DNA of 64,000 bases from Eutreptiella sp. 'Long Island Sound 2002' (taxonomy: Eukaryota; Euglenozoa; Euglenophyceae; Eutreptiales; Eutreptiaceae): contig OZ038384.1 of assembly GCA_964036045.1 (NCBI GenBank), forward strand, positions 40,526,844 to 40,590,843. The letters are read 5' to 3'. The notes beneath the pieces were generated by a model. It was not told the DNA's origin. It saw only the letters and a list, made by a program, of their open reading frames with translations, and ran no database searches. Both the position numbers and the translations under genes were made by a program. Of this stretch, positions 21,781 to 32,764 are shown piece by piece (position 1 is the first letter of the stretch; each line of letters begins with the position of its first letter).

Positions 21781-24260
21781 GGTTGGTTGGTTGCGTGATG
21801 GTGGAGTCACGATGTTCCGTTGTGTTCGTGGGTATGGTCGTCGGCGGGCGTGGCGCATCATGGTGTGGTCAACCCGCTGGACGCCGTTCCCGTCTCGACC
21901 CGTGCACGCCTGGCTGGTTTGATGTTGGCCGGCTTGCGTGTGGTCTGTTTACGGTCAGGTCGCGGCTGCAGCTGCGGTGTGGTTTGTGCGCGGTTGTCTT
22001 TGCCGCCTCGTGATCGGCTTGGTGTGCGTGGGTTCCGTCGCGCTGCTGCCGGTGATCACACAGTCAAACGTTGTTTCTGTAGCCGGCACGTCCGTTTCGT
22101 TGCTGGTTAGTTGCGTGTTGGTTTGTCCTAGTGTAGTGCAGTGTAGTTGGTTAATGTTCGTTGGCCGGGTCCGTAATGGTAGAGTTGCGGTGTTCTGTTG
22201 TGTTCGTGGATATGGTGGTCGGCCAGCGTGGCGCACCACGGTGTTGCCAACCCGTTGGATGCCGTTCCCGTTCCGACCCATGCATACCGTGCTAGTTTGG
22301 TGTTGGCCGGCCTGCGTGTGGTCTGTTGATGGTCATGTCGTGGCTGCTGCAGCGGTTTTGTTGGTGCACGGATGTCTGAGCCACCTCACGGTCGGCTCGT
22401 TCAGTGTTGGTTCCTTGGCATTGCAGCGGGCGCTTGCGCGGTCGGACGTTGTTTGTGTAGTTATCATGCCTGTTTTGGTGTTGGTTGGTTGTGCCCGGGT
22501 CGGCCTTTGTACGACGCGTCGTGTGATGTTGCCCGTTGTCGTCTGGCGCCGTGTAGACGCCGTGTTCTGAGTTAGGTGCGCCAGGGGAAGGCCCGCGCCT
22601 GAATCATGGTGGGGCGTGTCCTCAGGGGGAGAACGGTAGCGACAGTTGTTACAACCGTTTGAGAAACGTTTTGAAATTCGCTACGACACGCCCTGTCCCG
22701 CACTGGAGGCATCGCTGCACGCACAATTCATCATCTGGTATTTCGCAGTGCCCTTCGGGCGTCCTTTCAGCTGCGCTTGTGCCGATCATATTTACACCCC
22801 CGTCGGTGGCAAGGCCCCTTCGGTCCCCCTCGGTGCATCCCCTTCCTCCCCACGAGAACCTCAAGGTGCTGTGCTTGCTCGGTGGTGCGGTGCTCGTGCT
22901 CGTGATTGCCTGCCTGTCGTGTGCTGTATCATGCTGTGTCTTGCGGGTTCTGTGGCTGGCGTGTCGGCTACTTAGTGCGGTGTCCGGAAGTTAGGGGGGC
23001 CTGGCTCTTGCTCTGGTGTCGGGGCGTCCCGTCTGGCGTGGCGGGCTGGGCCTGGCGCAACACTCCTGGTGCCGGTTAGTTGCGTCTTTGTTTGTCCAAG
23101 TGTAGTGTTGTGCAGTTGGTTAATGTTGGTTGGTCGGGTTCGTGATGGTAGAGTGGCGGTGTTCTGTTGTGCTTGAGGGTATGGTGGTCGGCGGGCGTGG
23201 CGCAGCATGCTGTGACCAGCCCATGGGACGCCGTTCCCTTTTCGACCCTTGCATGCCTGGCTGGTTGGGTGTTGGCCGGCTTGCGTGTGGTCTGTTCATT
23301 GTCGGGTCTTTGTCCTGCAGCAGTTGGATCGGCAACTGGTTGTGTAGCCCGCGCCGATGTACTCGGACGTGGTTTTCGTTGTCTTCCCCGTTTGTTCTGA
23401 GGATTGTGGCGGCCTGCCTGTCCGGTGCGGTGGATGTGTCGCGACCGGGCCGTGCCCGGTGCGTGTTGTTGGTTGGCCGGTCTTTGTTCGCCAGTGGACG
23501 GCCCGTCTGGGTTGCGTGGTGGGCCGTATGGGCCCGGCTGGCCGTGTTTGGTCGCTGTAGTTGTCCCTACGTCGCTTGTTTCTTGTCGGGGATGTTGTTT
23601 CGCTGTGTGCCCGGTTTCGGGACGTCCGCGTGTGCGGTTGTTGTGTTGTTGGCATTACCCTGGTTGGTACGTCATCAACTGCGCCGCCCAATGGCCGGCT
23701 TGGCGTGCCGTTGGATGCGTTTGGCCGTGACGGTCGTTTAGGGTCAGTTCTGGTTGTTCCAGTTGCGTTCAGCGGGTACGGTACGTTGTGACGGTGTGCC
23801 GCCCCCTCATGGTGGGGCATGCCGTCAGGGAAGAGGGGTAGCGACAATTGGTAACCCCGCGTGAGAAAGGTTTTGAAATTCGGTACGACACGCCCTGTCC
23901 TGCCCTGGAGGCATCTTCACACGCACAATTTATCACCTGGTATTTCGCGGTGCCCTTCGGCTGTTCTTTCAGCTGCGCTTGTGCCGATCATATGTACACC
24001 CCCGTCGGTGGCAAGGCACCTTCGGTCCCCCTCGGTGCATCCCCGTGCTCCCCACGAGAGCCTCAAGGTGCTGCTCTGGCTCGGTGGTGCGGTGCTCGTG
24101 CTCGTGTTTGCCTGCCTGTCGTGTGCCGTATCATGCCGTGTCTTGCAGGTTCTGTGGCTGGCGTGTCCGTGCCGTAGTGCGGTGTTCGGAGGTTAGGGTC
24201 GCCTGGCTCGTGCTCTGGTGTCGGGACGTCCCGTCTGGCGTGGCGGGCTGGGCTCGGTGT
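21781..24260. repeat. Higher-order tandem repeat array, G/T-rich on plus strand
   Basis: A module of about 180 bp (landmarks GATGGTRGAG, TTCTGTTGTG, GTGTGGTCTGTT) occurs at about 21790, 22170 and 23140. A second module (landmarks TTGAAATTCG, CTGGAGGCATC, CCCGTCGGTGGCAAGG) occurs at 22671 and 23873, 1,202 bp apart. The array is therefore a diverged duplication of a composite unit (about 22.15-23.05 and 23.10-24.26 kb) plus an extra first module. It could be the 3' untranslated region of the LINE or an independent satellite. Confidence 0.75.
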
Positions 24261-24840
24261 AACACTCCCGTGTTTGCCAGCATGAGCCGGCGGGCTCGTG
24301 GGTCCCGTGTGGCGAGCTCTTGGCCCCTTGTGTGCTCCTGGTAGGGGTCCGGAGGAAAGGAATACTGGTCAGTGTCGAGGCTCCCCTCTCGTCCCTTGAC
24401 ACTGTTAACTTTCTGGACTGCAGAGAATGTGTCCCTCGCACCATTCTCGCATGTTACATGTGCCGAAACTGCCCCAGCGTCCCAGGCGTTTAAACCTTTC
24501 GGAGAAGGTGCGCGCCGGTTCTAGTGGCGCACGTATCCCTTGATCCCCGCCTTGGAAGGTAACGTTCCTGACTACTTCTTGATGACATTCCCGTGGTCAT
24601 CGGTCAGGCCGTGGGTCCCGCGTGTTTGGCTGCCCCCTTTGCCCGGTCCATCGTGTGTTCGGTTTGTGGTAGAGGAGGGTTAGGTGGAAGGACAGCTCCG
24701 TGTTGGGCCTCGTCCGCTTCTCTGACGTGGGCAGATTGCGGGGGTCTGTGGAGGGTGGCCCCGGCCCGGGGGATGTGGGAGGAATTTGTTGGGTCATTGT
24801 TCGTGTTTGACATCATGGGCCGCTAAGGCTAGCCAATATT
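24261..24840. other. Unannotated stretch between repeat array and LINE copy 1
   Basis: No gene, RNA or repeat recognised. There is no A-rich tail that would mark the LINE 3' end, so the boundary of LINE copy 1 is uncertain. Confidence 0.4.
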
Positions 24841-25273
24841 CATTGGGTGTACGGTGCATGCCCCGGGCAGGTCAACGCCTTTCCCGCCGGCGTGCCCGAC
24901 CGACAGGCGTTGGTGGAGTGTGTCGTGCTGTCGCGCGTTGTCGGGTTGTACGAGGGAATCCTCTGGGGCAAGGTTGGCTTGCCTGGGGTCGTCGTGGTTG
25001 ACGGTCGGTTCTGCGGCTGTTGGTTTGACCCCCCTCGTCGGGTCCTCCGGCGAGACGAAGTGATCCCAGGGCTGCTGTATTGTCCCCTCACTTGCAAGTG
25101 GCCGGTGCGGGATTCGTGCTGCGTGTGCGCGGCGGTGCGCCGGCGCTGCACTGACGGTGACCGGCTACGGCGGGCAGGGCACGCGTGTGCCGCATCACGG
25201 GGGGTGGGGCGGTCCAGACAGTGTTGCCCCGCGTGTTCATGAGGGTGTGTTCCCGTTTTTGGCTCGCGGTGGT

Positions 25274-26535
25274 TCAGGACCCAGGGGGGTTTCCCACGCG
25301 TCGCACGAGGGCGCTGCGGAGGGCACTGAGGATTTCGTGCACAAGGGCCGCGTGTGCCGCCTGGGCCTCCGTCTCAGTGCGGATGGCAGGCTGCAGTTGC
25401 TCGCCCATTGCCAGCGCCCGGATCTGGTGGATCGCGAAGACGGGGCACAGGTTGGTCGCTGTGGGGGTCTCTGCCGTCAGTTCGCACTCGGGCATGGCCT
25501 CCAGCTGCTGCCAGCGATCCAGGTGGAACCTGCATGTCGCCGTCCAGTCCCTGTGGTGCGGCCAGCGGCGCCGAGCCCACCGCCAGAGGCAGTAGAGGGC
25601 ATGGCCTGGGTGCCAGGTGCCGGTTGTCCCCGAAACGCTGGCCGTTAGGGGGTCCGGGGGCTGGTCGTTGGGCAGGAGGCTGGGGCTGTCCGGCAGGGCT
25701 GTGGTCGCCGGGAGCCCGGAGTGGACGGCCTCCAGGCTCCAGGGGCTCTCCTGTGGCAGCGGGGTGATCCACATTTGGTGGTAGTGGCCACTTTCGAACA
25801 GGACCATGGCGATGGTGCTGGGGTCACGTTCGCGTGGCGGCCGCGCTGCACGTGCCGTCTCCGGGTACCGCTCCACCATGCTCCTGAGGTTACGCCCCCT
25901 GTCGCGGGCTGTCCCGCTTTCCCATTCTGCCAGGCCTTCGTACAGTGGGATGCAGAGGGTTTTGTCTCTCGGTGTCGGGGCGGCCCGCTCCCGGCCCCCG
26001 GTGCTGGGCGCGGTCCTGGGGTCCGTCAGTGGTGCTATGAGCGTGTGTGCCCAGCCCAGGTGTGGGACCCATATACCCCCCTGGTCCGGCTGGTTGGTGT
26101 TGAAGCACCAGATCCACGCGTCAACAAGGTCGTCCGAGATCTGTGTCCCCGGGGTGACGAGCACCTGGAGCTGCCGCACAAAGATTCCGGTTGTTGCTGC
26201 GTGCGGCGTGGACACCAAGGCAAAGAGCCTGCTCGGGTTGACGTCCTGGAGGTGTTTCGGAGGGCTGGCACTAGCTCGCTCGAGGGTGCGGTGGCGTGGA
26301 TGCCGGGGAGCGCCCTCAGTTCCGCGTCGTCGAAGGCACCCGTGTTCCTCCGTTGCGGTGGTCGGGGGGGTGGGGGGGGCATGGTCTCCCGGTCCTTGTC
26401 CGGTGTGGCGCCAGTCGGGGAGGGGTGCCCTGGAGTGGTGCCAGGGTGTCTCCCAGGCACGTACCCCGCGGAGGCCTCCCGTTGCTGGGGCATCGAGCAG
26501 GCCTCGGTGGCGGGCAGTGGGTTACCGGACTCCTG
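25274..26535 (-). pseudogene. LINE copy 1 ORF3 C-terminus: Ulp1/C48-like cysteine protease
   Basis: C48 (Ulp1/SENP-type) peptidases cleave SUMO or related conjugates and precursors. The 314-codon frame reads ISDDLVDAWIW, the typical N-terminal helix of the fold, then IWVPHLGWAHTLI. Next come SGHYHQMWITP (H145, candidate catalytic His) and LEAVHSG (H166 where the family has Asp). NLCPVFAIHQIRALAMG (C258, candidate nucleophile) follows. Copy 3 has DS at the 166 position, so the Asp was lost here. About 50 Pro-rich residues between the Asp and Cys make the domain longer than usual. A short frame upstream (to 26493) continues ORF3. The fold assignment is motif-based. Confidence 0.6.
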
Positions 26536-28175
26536 AGGGCCTTAGGTCTCTCTTATTTCTGCTCCCGCTCCTGGGCCGCTCGCGTCGTGCTCCCGTTGTT
26601 GCGGTGCGTCCTCGGCGCCCTGGCGGTTTGGCCGTGTTGCAGCTGGGGTGGGGAACCCCGTGGTGCACGGGCCTGGTTGGTCGGGTGGCCGGTGCCCGGG
26701 TCTGGGACCGGTGTCCTCGCGCCGCGCTCGCGGGGGGGGGGGATGTTGGGGGGGCTGTCCCCCTACCCCTTGTGCAGGCCCTTGGTGGGCCTTGGGTTCC
26801 CTTGGCCGTGTGTCCGTGGCGTGCTGTCCCCCTGGCAGCGGGCCGGCCGCCGACCCTAGGAGGGAGGTGGCAGATGAGCTGGACGCTCCGTCTGCTGCCC
26901 GGTGGGGGCCCGTGTGAAGAGCTGCCTGTCGCTCTCGCTCTGCTGGCGTGGGAATGCTGGGGATGTGCGCCCGTTCGGTGCGCAGGCTCTTGGAAGGGCG
27001 TCGGGGATCGGTGGTATTTGATGTCCGTTGGGCGTGGAGGTCGTTGGGACCTCCATGGCCTCTGTACGTATCCTCGTGGAAGACGACTCGCCGTGCCGCG
27101 GGAGGCGGCGTGCGGCTGCGGCGCCGGGAGCGACTAGGGGTCCTTGTCTCCTGGCGCTGCTCCAGCGTGCCACCTTGCATCCCTGAGGTATGATGACTGC
27201 CTTGGCCCCTCCGCGGGGCGAACGGTCGGAGGGGGCTTCTGTACGTGCCAGCGGAGGAACCCATTCCGGCTGGTGCCCCGCGTTGGCGCTCTGGGGAGTT
27301 ACGGCGCGCCGTCTGTCTGGGGGGCTCCAGGATGTCTTGGGACCGCGGCCGCGGCTGGCCTGAGGCGTGCCCTAGGTAGCCCGGGGATCCCGGGATGTCC
27401 CAGATGTTGTGCCTTTGCATGGCCCCCGGATGCGCAGGGCTGCGCCCTGGTGCCATTGCCAGTGTAGTCCGTTCATTTGGTCCGGGCTGTAGGCCCCCAT
27501 ATGCGCCATGAGCGGGGTGGCCCCATAGTGCCATTGGCCGGGGTGGTCCATGGTAGCGGGGGGCGTGTGCCCCATCTGATGGCCGAAGGTGATGTCTGCC
27601 GTGGTGCGGGTTCACTCCGCGAGGTGGCGGGACCGCGAAGTAAGCAGCCATCGGATGCTGACCGCCAGGGCGAGCTGCTCCCCTGTGGTGCGCCTGTCGA
27701 TCCACATGCCCAGGTCTTGGGCCGCCGCCTGTTCTGCGTGGTCGCTGGGGTGACGGGCGTCCCCTTCCAAGCGTGCGTAGTCCAGATGCCCCCGCCCCGA
27801 GGGCGGTGCGGTTCCCGGTGGTTGGCCGGTAGGCTCGCTAGCGGTGTTGGTGCCCGCTTCCACGTGCGTCCCGCTTCCTTGGGCGCCGCGCTCGTCTGGG
27901 GCCTGGTCTGCTGCCCCGCTCGCGGTCGCGGGCCCGTCATCCGTGGCCGTAGCATGCTCAGTTTTCTCCAGGGCGGTGTAATTGCGCTGGAGGTGTGCCT
28001 GGCGTGACAGCGTGAGGGGTGTGCCCTCTGCATAGTCGCGTCGCGGCTCCGGGCTGACGCGCGGGGCCGCCGGCGTTGGGACCGTGTGGGGGTCAGTCAT
28101 GCAGGACTCCGTGAGGTCATCGAAGGAGTCTTCGTCGCGGTTGTGTCCGCTGGGAGACATTTCCCTGTCGGCCAC
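26536..28175 (-). pseudogene. LINE copy 1 ORF3 central Pro/Arg-rich region
   Basis: Two overlapping minus-strand frames (26542-27705 and 27612-28175) encode an Arg/Pro/His-rich, probably disordered chain with SR-like patches (PSRSRRRSRTPPPAA). An N-terminal acidic start reads MADRE, SGHNRDEDSFDDLTES. The same two segments recur in copies 2 and 3 with frame changes at different places. RS/PR-rich tracts often bind RNA or proteins, but no function can be assigned. Confidence 0.6.
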
Positions 28176-29880
28176 GCGCTTGGGCGTGTTGGGTGTGGTT
28201 TCCCGGGCTTCTGACTTCGCGCGGGTTTCAGGTGGGCCCCGTGGCGGAGCCTTTCCGGCGCCCTTGCGTCGGCGTGATGCGCCAGGGTTGCCAAGGGGGC
28301 GGTGTCCGCGCGACCTGCGGGCTGTGCCCCATGGGCGGATGGTGGGTTGAGGCAGGCCTCTTGCCCGGCGTCCGGCATTGGTTCTTCAGGTTCCGCATCA
28401 GGTTGGCCAGCGGTCAATGCCTCGCTGCTTCCGTTTGCCGGACTGTCCGGTGGGTCGGCATGCTGTATTGCTGGCTGGTCCACCTCCCCGCTAGGTTTCC
28501 CCTCTCGGGGTGGGCCTGCCGCTCATGGTGGCGTTATTGTCCGCTGTGGTGGTCCCCCCACTTCTTTCGGTGGCGTCCACCGTGGGCTCCACGCGTTGTG
28601 GCTGGGCTGGCGGTGCGGGCGGTGTGGCTGCGTCGCCTGTCGGTCGGGCCGCCTCTCGGGCGTGGCCTTCCGACGCGGGGCGGCGGCCCGGGTAGGCTTC
28701 CCCGGCCTGCGCACCGCGGGGTGTCAGCCGGGACGGTGGCATGTGCCGGGTCCGGGTCTGGGCCCGGGCTTGGGTTGGGGGCCGGGCGACTGGGAGATGA
28801 TGGTTCTGTGGGCAGTACTGCCGGCCCGGCTGGTGGGGCGTGGTGCCGCCGGGATGCCGGTTCGGCTTCTGCCGGGGCCTGCAGATGGTGTTCCGGGGCC
28901 GTTGCGCTGGGCGTCGCCAGAGCCTGGGGATTGGGGCTCTCGGTGGGGTTGTGGGTGTGGGGGTGCACAGTGCCGGAGGGCCGGGTCATGGTGGTGTCGG
29001 TCGGGGCAGCGATACGTGTCTGCTTGGGGGGGCCTTCGGGTGGCGCGTATGCTGGGCCCGCCTTCGGCCGGTCAGGTGTGCCATGGCGTGGGCGGGGCTC
29101 CGGGTGGGCCTGTTTTGCCGCTGCCCAGCTGGCTGCCGGCTGGCGACCGCGTGTGGACGCGCCGGGTGGTGTTTGGGGTTTCCAAGCCGGGCTTCCTGTG
29201 GTGCCCGGGGCTGGGCCCATGTGCGGGTGCGCGGTGCCGAGAGGTTGCTCGGGTCGGGTGCCTACTGCCGCCGTATTCGTGGGGCTGCGCACGGCTCCGC
29301 TCCCGGCAGGTGACGCCCGGTGCCACTGGATGCCTGTGGCCGCTTGTTAATTTTGGCATGTGTCGTTATGCCGCTCGTTTGGACGCACGCTCTTGTCGGG
29401 GGCTTTGTGGCGTGCCGGCCCTCAATGGTGCCGGAACGTCCGTAGTCCGCGTGGCGTCCGCGGCGTGCTGTCGGTGTGGTGAGGTGACGGGTGCGTGGGG
29501 ACCGGAGGTGGATGGGTCGGAGGACGTTGAGGCCATTTGGCCTTGTGGCGCGCCGGCGCCCGATGGTGCCAGAGCGCATACATTGGTGGCCCTGGTCGCT
29601 GCTGTGGCGCGTGATCGGGGCGGGAGGGTGGTGATGGTCGCGGTTCTCAGGGAGGAGTAGGAGGAGCTGTGGTGCCGGGCACCTCCGGCCATCATCCTGG
29701 CCACTGCCGCATTGCCGTACGTGCCCGGCCGTGGCGGTGGGACGTGCGGCTGTTGGGCGCGCCGTGCCAATGGTGTGAGGCTGCAGCGGAGGCATATGCC
29801 CCTCCATGTGAGATAGGCCGCCATGAGCCTCTCAGTCGCCCCCTCGGTCAGGCCCCCACTGCGGTGGAAGAAATCCCCCC
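28176..29880 (-). pseudogene. LINE copy 1 ORF3 proline-rich segment
   Basis: Pro/Thr/Ala-rich low-complexity sequence, best read in frame 28534-29292 (PPAGPAVLPTEPSSPSRP, PNPSPGPDPDPAHATVP). It links the N-terminal Cys/His finger to the central region. Homologous stretches are at about 32.9-34.3 kb and 45.5-46.9 kb. No domain was recognised. Confidence 0.55.
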
Positions 29881-30640
29881 ATTCGCCTATTGGCCGCCAT
29901 GGGCGCCGCGGACGACCCCATCGCCTATTCCGCGTCCCCCATCAGCCAGCCGAAGGCAAACAGGAGGCGGGTGGTGAGGGTGACGACCGTGGTGCGGTAG
30001 TTGTTGAGGCTCATGGTGGTGACGGGGCACCAACTGTCTGGCAGATTGCCAACTGGGTAGACTGCCCCGTGGCGCGTCGTCATAATGTTTGTAGTCTGGG
30101 ACGTAAATCGTTGGGTCCGCCCCGTCCACTCGCACGGCCCATGTTGGTGCCCGCCAGGGGGGGCGGGCTGGCGGTGTCCCCGGGTCCTCGTCGGTGAGGA
30201 CGTCCAACCACTCAACGTCGGGGCTGTCCCCCGAGCCATTGTTCCAGACATTCTGCTGAATCAGGGTGCGCAGTGTGTGGGGCGTGAGGTCTTCGGCTTG
30301 TGTTTCGCGCGGCGGCGGAGCTGTGCAGAGTGGAATCCGGTTGTCGGCAAAGTTGGCATGACCACAAGTTCGTGATGCACGGGCTGTAGAACCAGTGCAG
30401 CAGCTCGGTGCCGCCGCAGCCCAAGGAGCGGAGCGCCGTTCTCGTTGTTCACCTCCCAGCAGACTCCGCACGGGTTTCCTGGCCGCGGATGTGGAGCTTC
30501 ACCTTCGGGCATTCTGAGGAGAGGTATTGTTCGCGGGACGATCGGGTCTCTATATGGGAGTGCGCGCGCTTCGGTGCAGTGCGGTGTGTCGGGTGGTGCA
30601 TTGGCAGTTCCCCGGTGGTTGCCGCGTGCCCATGTGTGTG
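29881..30640 (-). pseudogene. LINE copy 1 ORF3 N-terminus: RING/PHD-like Cys/His finger
   Basis: Two frames together read C-G-V-C near WEVNNENGAPLL, then after a frame change GCGGTELLHWFYSPCITNLWSCQLC in pieces. The spacing is C-X2-C, then C...H-X2-(C)-X2-C-X6-C-X2-C, with one Cys changed to Tyr. The W-x-C-x2-C ending is typical of PHD/RING zinc fingers. After it comes a conserved segment (LIQQNVWNN, SPDVEWLDVLTDED, YVPDYKHYDDAPRG) found in all three copies. RING/PHD domains bind E2 enzymes or histone tails; which applies here is unknown. Confidence 0.55.
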
Positions 30641-30643
30641 TGG

Positions 30644-31150
30644 TTAGTTGCTTGGCTGTGCGTGTTGGTAATGGATGAGGAGGTTGTAATACGTACGGCG
30701 GTCGTGGGATGTTTGTTGTGCTTCTTGTGCGTACACCGGGACGCGGTGGTGTAGCTGTGCGTCCGCTCTCTGAACGGCGGTGAGATGCACGTGACGTATT
30801 GTGGCCTTGGGTTCTGGGGCGTGGTCGGCGATGACCCTGTAGAGTTGGAGTGGTACCGCTCCCCTGAGCACCGCCTCTCTGATCTCCGGTTGCCGCATCA
30901 GGCGCCGAACCTCATTTGCCGGTGGCGTGGCGGGGCCCCTTCCGGCGTGTTGTGCTATGGTGTCCTCTGGCGTCCACGTGGCCAGGTAGTTGCCTCCTTG
31001 GGCCAACGGGCATTGTTTGAAGTGTTCCCATGTCTCTGGCTGTTGGACATGGCAGGGGCATATGGTGTATTCCGGGGGCATGTCTATACCCCGTCGGCCA
31101 TACCAGCGTGCCACCCTGTCTAGGAGGGGCAGTAGTTCGAGCAAGAGTTG
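30644..31150 (-). pseudogene. LINE copy 1 ORF2 C-terminal fragment
   Basis: Encodes LLDRVARWYGRRGIDMPP, a Cys/His knuckle (ICPCHVQQPETWEHFKQCP) typical of the tail of LINE ORF2 proteins, and the last ~100 residues ending QPSN and TAA. The open frame is fused by chance to ORF3 sequence of copy 2 at 31154, which makes an apparent 706-codon reading frame (30644-32764) that is not a real gene. Confidence 0.85.
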
Positions 31151-31153
31151 GGC

Positions 31154-32764
31154 TCTGTCATTTCTGCTCCCGCTCCTGGGCCGCTCGCGTCGTGCTCCTG
31201 TTGTTGCGGTGCGTCCTCCGCGCCCTGGCGGTTTGGCCGTGTTGCAGCTGGGGTGGGGAACCCCGTGGTGCACGGGCCTGGTTGGTCGGGTGGCCGGTGC
31301 CCGGGTCTGGGACCGACGTCCTCGCGCCGCGCTCGTGGGGGAGGGGGGGGGTGTTGGGGGGGCTGTCCCCCTACCCCTTGTGCAGGCCTTTGGCGGGCCT
31401 TGGGTTCCCTTGGCCGTGTGTCCGTGGCGTGCTGCCCCCCTAGCAGCGGGCCGGCCGCCGACCCTGGAAGGGAGGTGGCGGATGAGCTGGACGCTCCGTC
31501 TGCTGCCCGGGTCGGGGCCCGTGTGAAGAGTTGCCTGTCGCTCTCGCTCCGCTGGCGTGGGAATGGTGGGGATGTGCGCCCGTTCGGTGCGGGGGCTCTT
31601 GGACCGGTTTCGGGGATCGGTGGTTGATGATGTCTGTTGGGCGTGGAGGTCGTTGGGACCTCCATGGCCTCTGTCCGTATCCTCGTGGGAGACGACTCGC
31701 CGTGCCGCGGGAGGCGGCGTGCGGCTGCGGCGCCGGGAGCGACTAGGGTTCCTTGTCTCCTGCTGCTGCTCCGGCGTGCCACCTTGCATCCCTGAGGTAT
31801 GAGGACTGCCTTGGCCCCTCCGCGGGGCTAACGGTTGGAGGGTGCTTCCGTACGTGGCAGCGGGGAAACCCATTCCGGCTGGTGCCCCGCGTTGGCGCTC
31901 TGGGGAGTTACGGCGCGCCGTCTGCCTGGGGGGCTCCAGGATGTCTTGGGACCACGGCCCCGGGTGGCTCGAGGCGTGCCCTTGGTGGCCCGGGGATCCC
32001 GGGATGTCCCAGATGTTGTGCCTTTGCATGGCGGCACGGATGCGCAGGGCTGCGCGCTGGTGCCATTGCCAGTGTAATCCGTTCATTTGGTCCGGGCTGT
32101 AGGCCCCCATATGCGCCATGGGCGGGGTGGCCACATAGTGCCATTGGCCTGGGTGGTCCATGGTGGCGGGGAACGTGTGCCCCATCTGATGGCCGAAGGT
32201 GATGTCTGCCAGGTGGCGGGACCGCGAAGTAAGCAGCCATCGGATGCTGACTGCCAGGGCGAGCTGCGCCCCTGTCGTGAGCCTGTCGATCCACATGCCC
32301 AGGTCTTGGGCCGCCGCCTGTTCTGCGTGGTCGCTGGGGTGGCGGGCGTCCCCTTCCAAGCGTGCATAGTCCAGATGCCCCCGCCCCCAGGGCGGTGCGG
32401 TTCCCGGTGGTTGGCCGGTAGGCTCGCTAGCGGTGTTGGTGCCCGCTTCCACGTGCGTCCCGCTTCCTTTGGCGCCGCGCTCGTCTGGGGCCTGGTCCGC
32501 TGCCCCGCTCGCGGTCGCGGGCCCGTCATCCGTGGCCGTAGCATGCTCAGTTTTCTCCAGGGCGGTGTAATTGCGCTGGAGGTGTGCCTGGCGTGACACC
32601 GTGAGGGGTGTGCCCTCTGCATAGTCGCGTCGCGGCTCCGGGCTGACACGCGGGGCCGCCGGCGTTGGGACCGCGTGGGGGACAGTCATGCGGGACTCCG
32701 TGAGGTCATCGAAAGAGTCTTCGTCGCAGTTGTGTCCGCTGGGAGACGTTTCCCTGTCGGCCAC
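31154..32764 (-). pseudogene. LINE copy 2 ORF3 central Arg/Pro-rich region
   Basis: Same segment as 26.5-28.2 kb in copy 1: acidic start (MADRETSPSGHN, EDSFDDLTES), then PSRSRRRSRTPPPAARR and related Pro/Arg-rich sequence. It is open over most of its length. It stops being ORF3 at 31154, so the Ulp1-like domain is absent from this copy. Confidence 0.6.

Larger units (their letters stand above)
24841..31150 (-). mobile_element. Giant LINE, copy 1 (5'-truncated)
   Basis: It contains the last ~0.5 kb of ORF2 (30644-31150) followed by the complete ORF3 region down to the cysteine-protease domain and its tail. Homology to LINE copies 2 and 3 begins abruptly at 31150, inside ORF2. Immediately to the right, from 31154, the ORF3 of copy 2 begins. 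This is the pattern of a 5'-truncated LINE inserted into another copy. The left limit is arbitrary because no poly(A) or target duplication was found. Confidence 0.8.

Noticed and set aside
22646-24177. Two similar 109-codon plus-strand frames (22646-22975 and 23848-24177) as a duplicated gene
   Set aside because: They lie in a satellite, a second frame is equally open in both copies, and no domain is recognised, so conservation follows from repeat duplication.
30644-32764. A 706-codon minus-strand open frame as a single gene
   Set aside because: It is a chance fusion at 31150-31154 of ORF3 from LINE copy 2 with the ORF2 tail of LINE copy 1.
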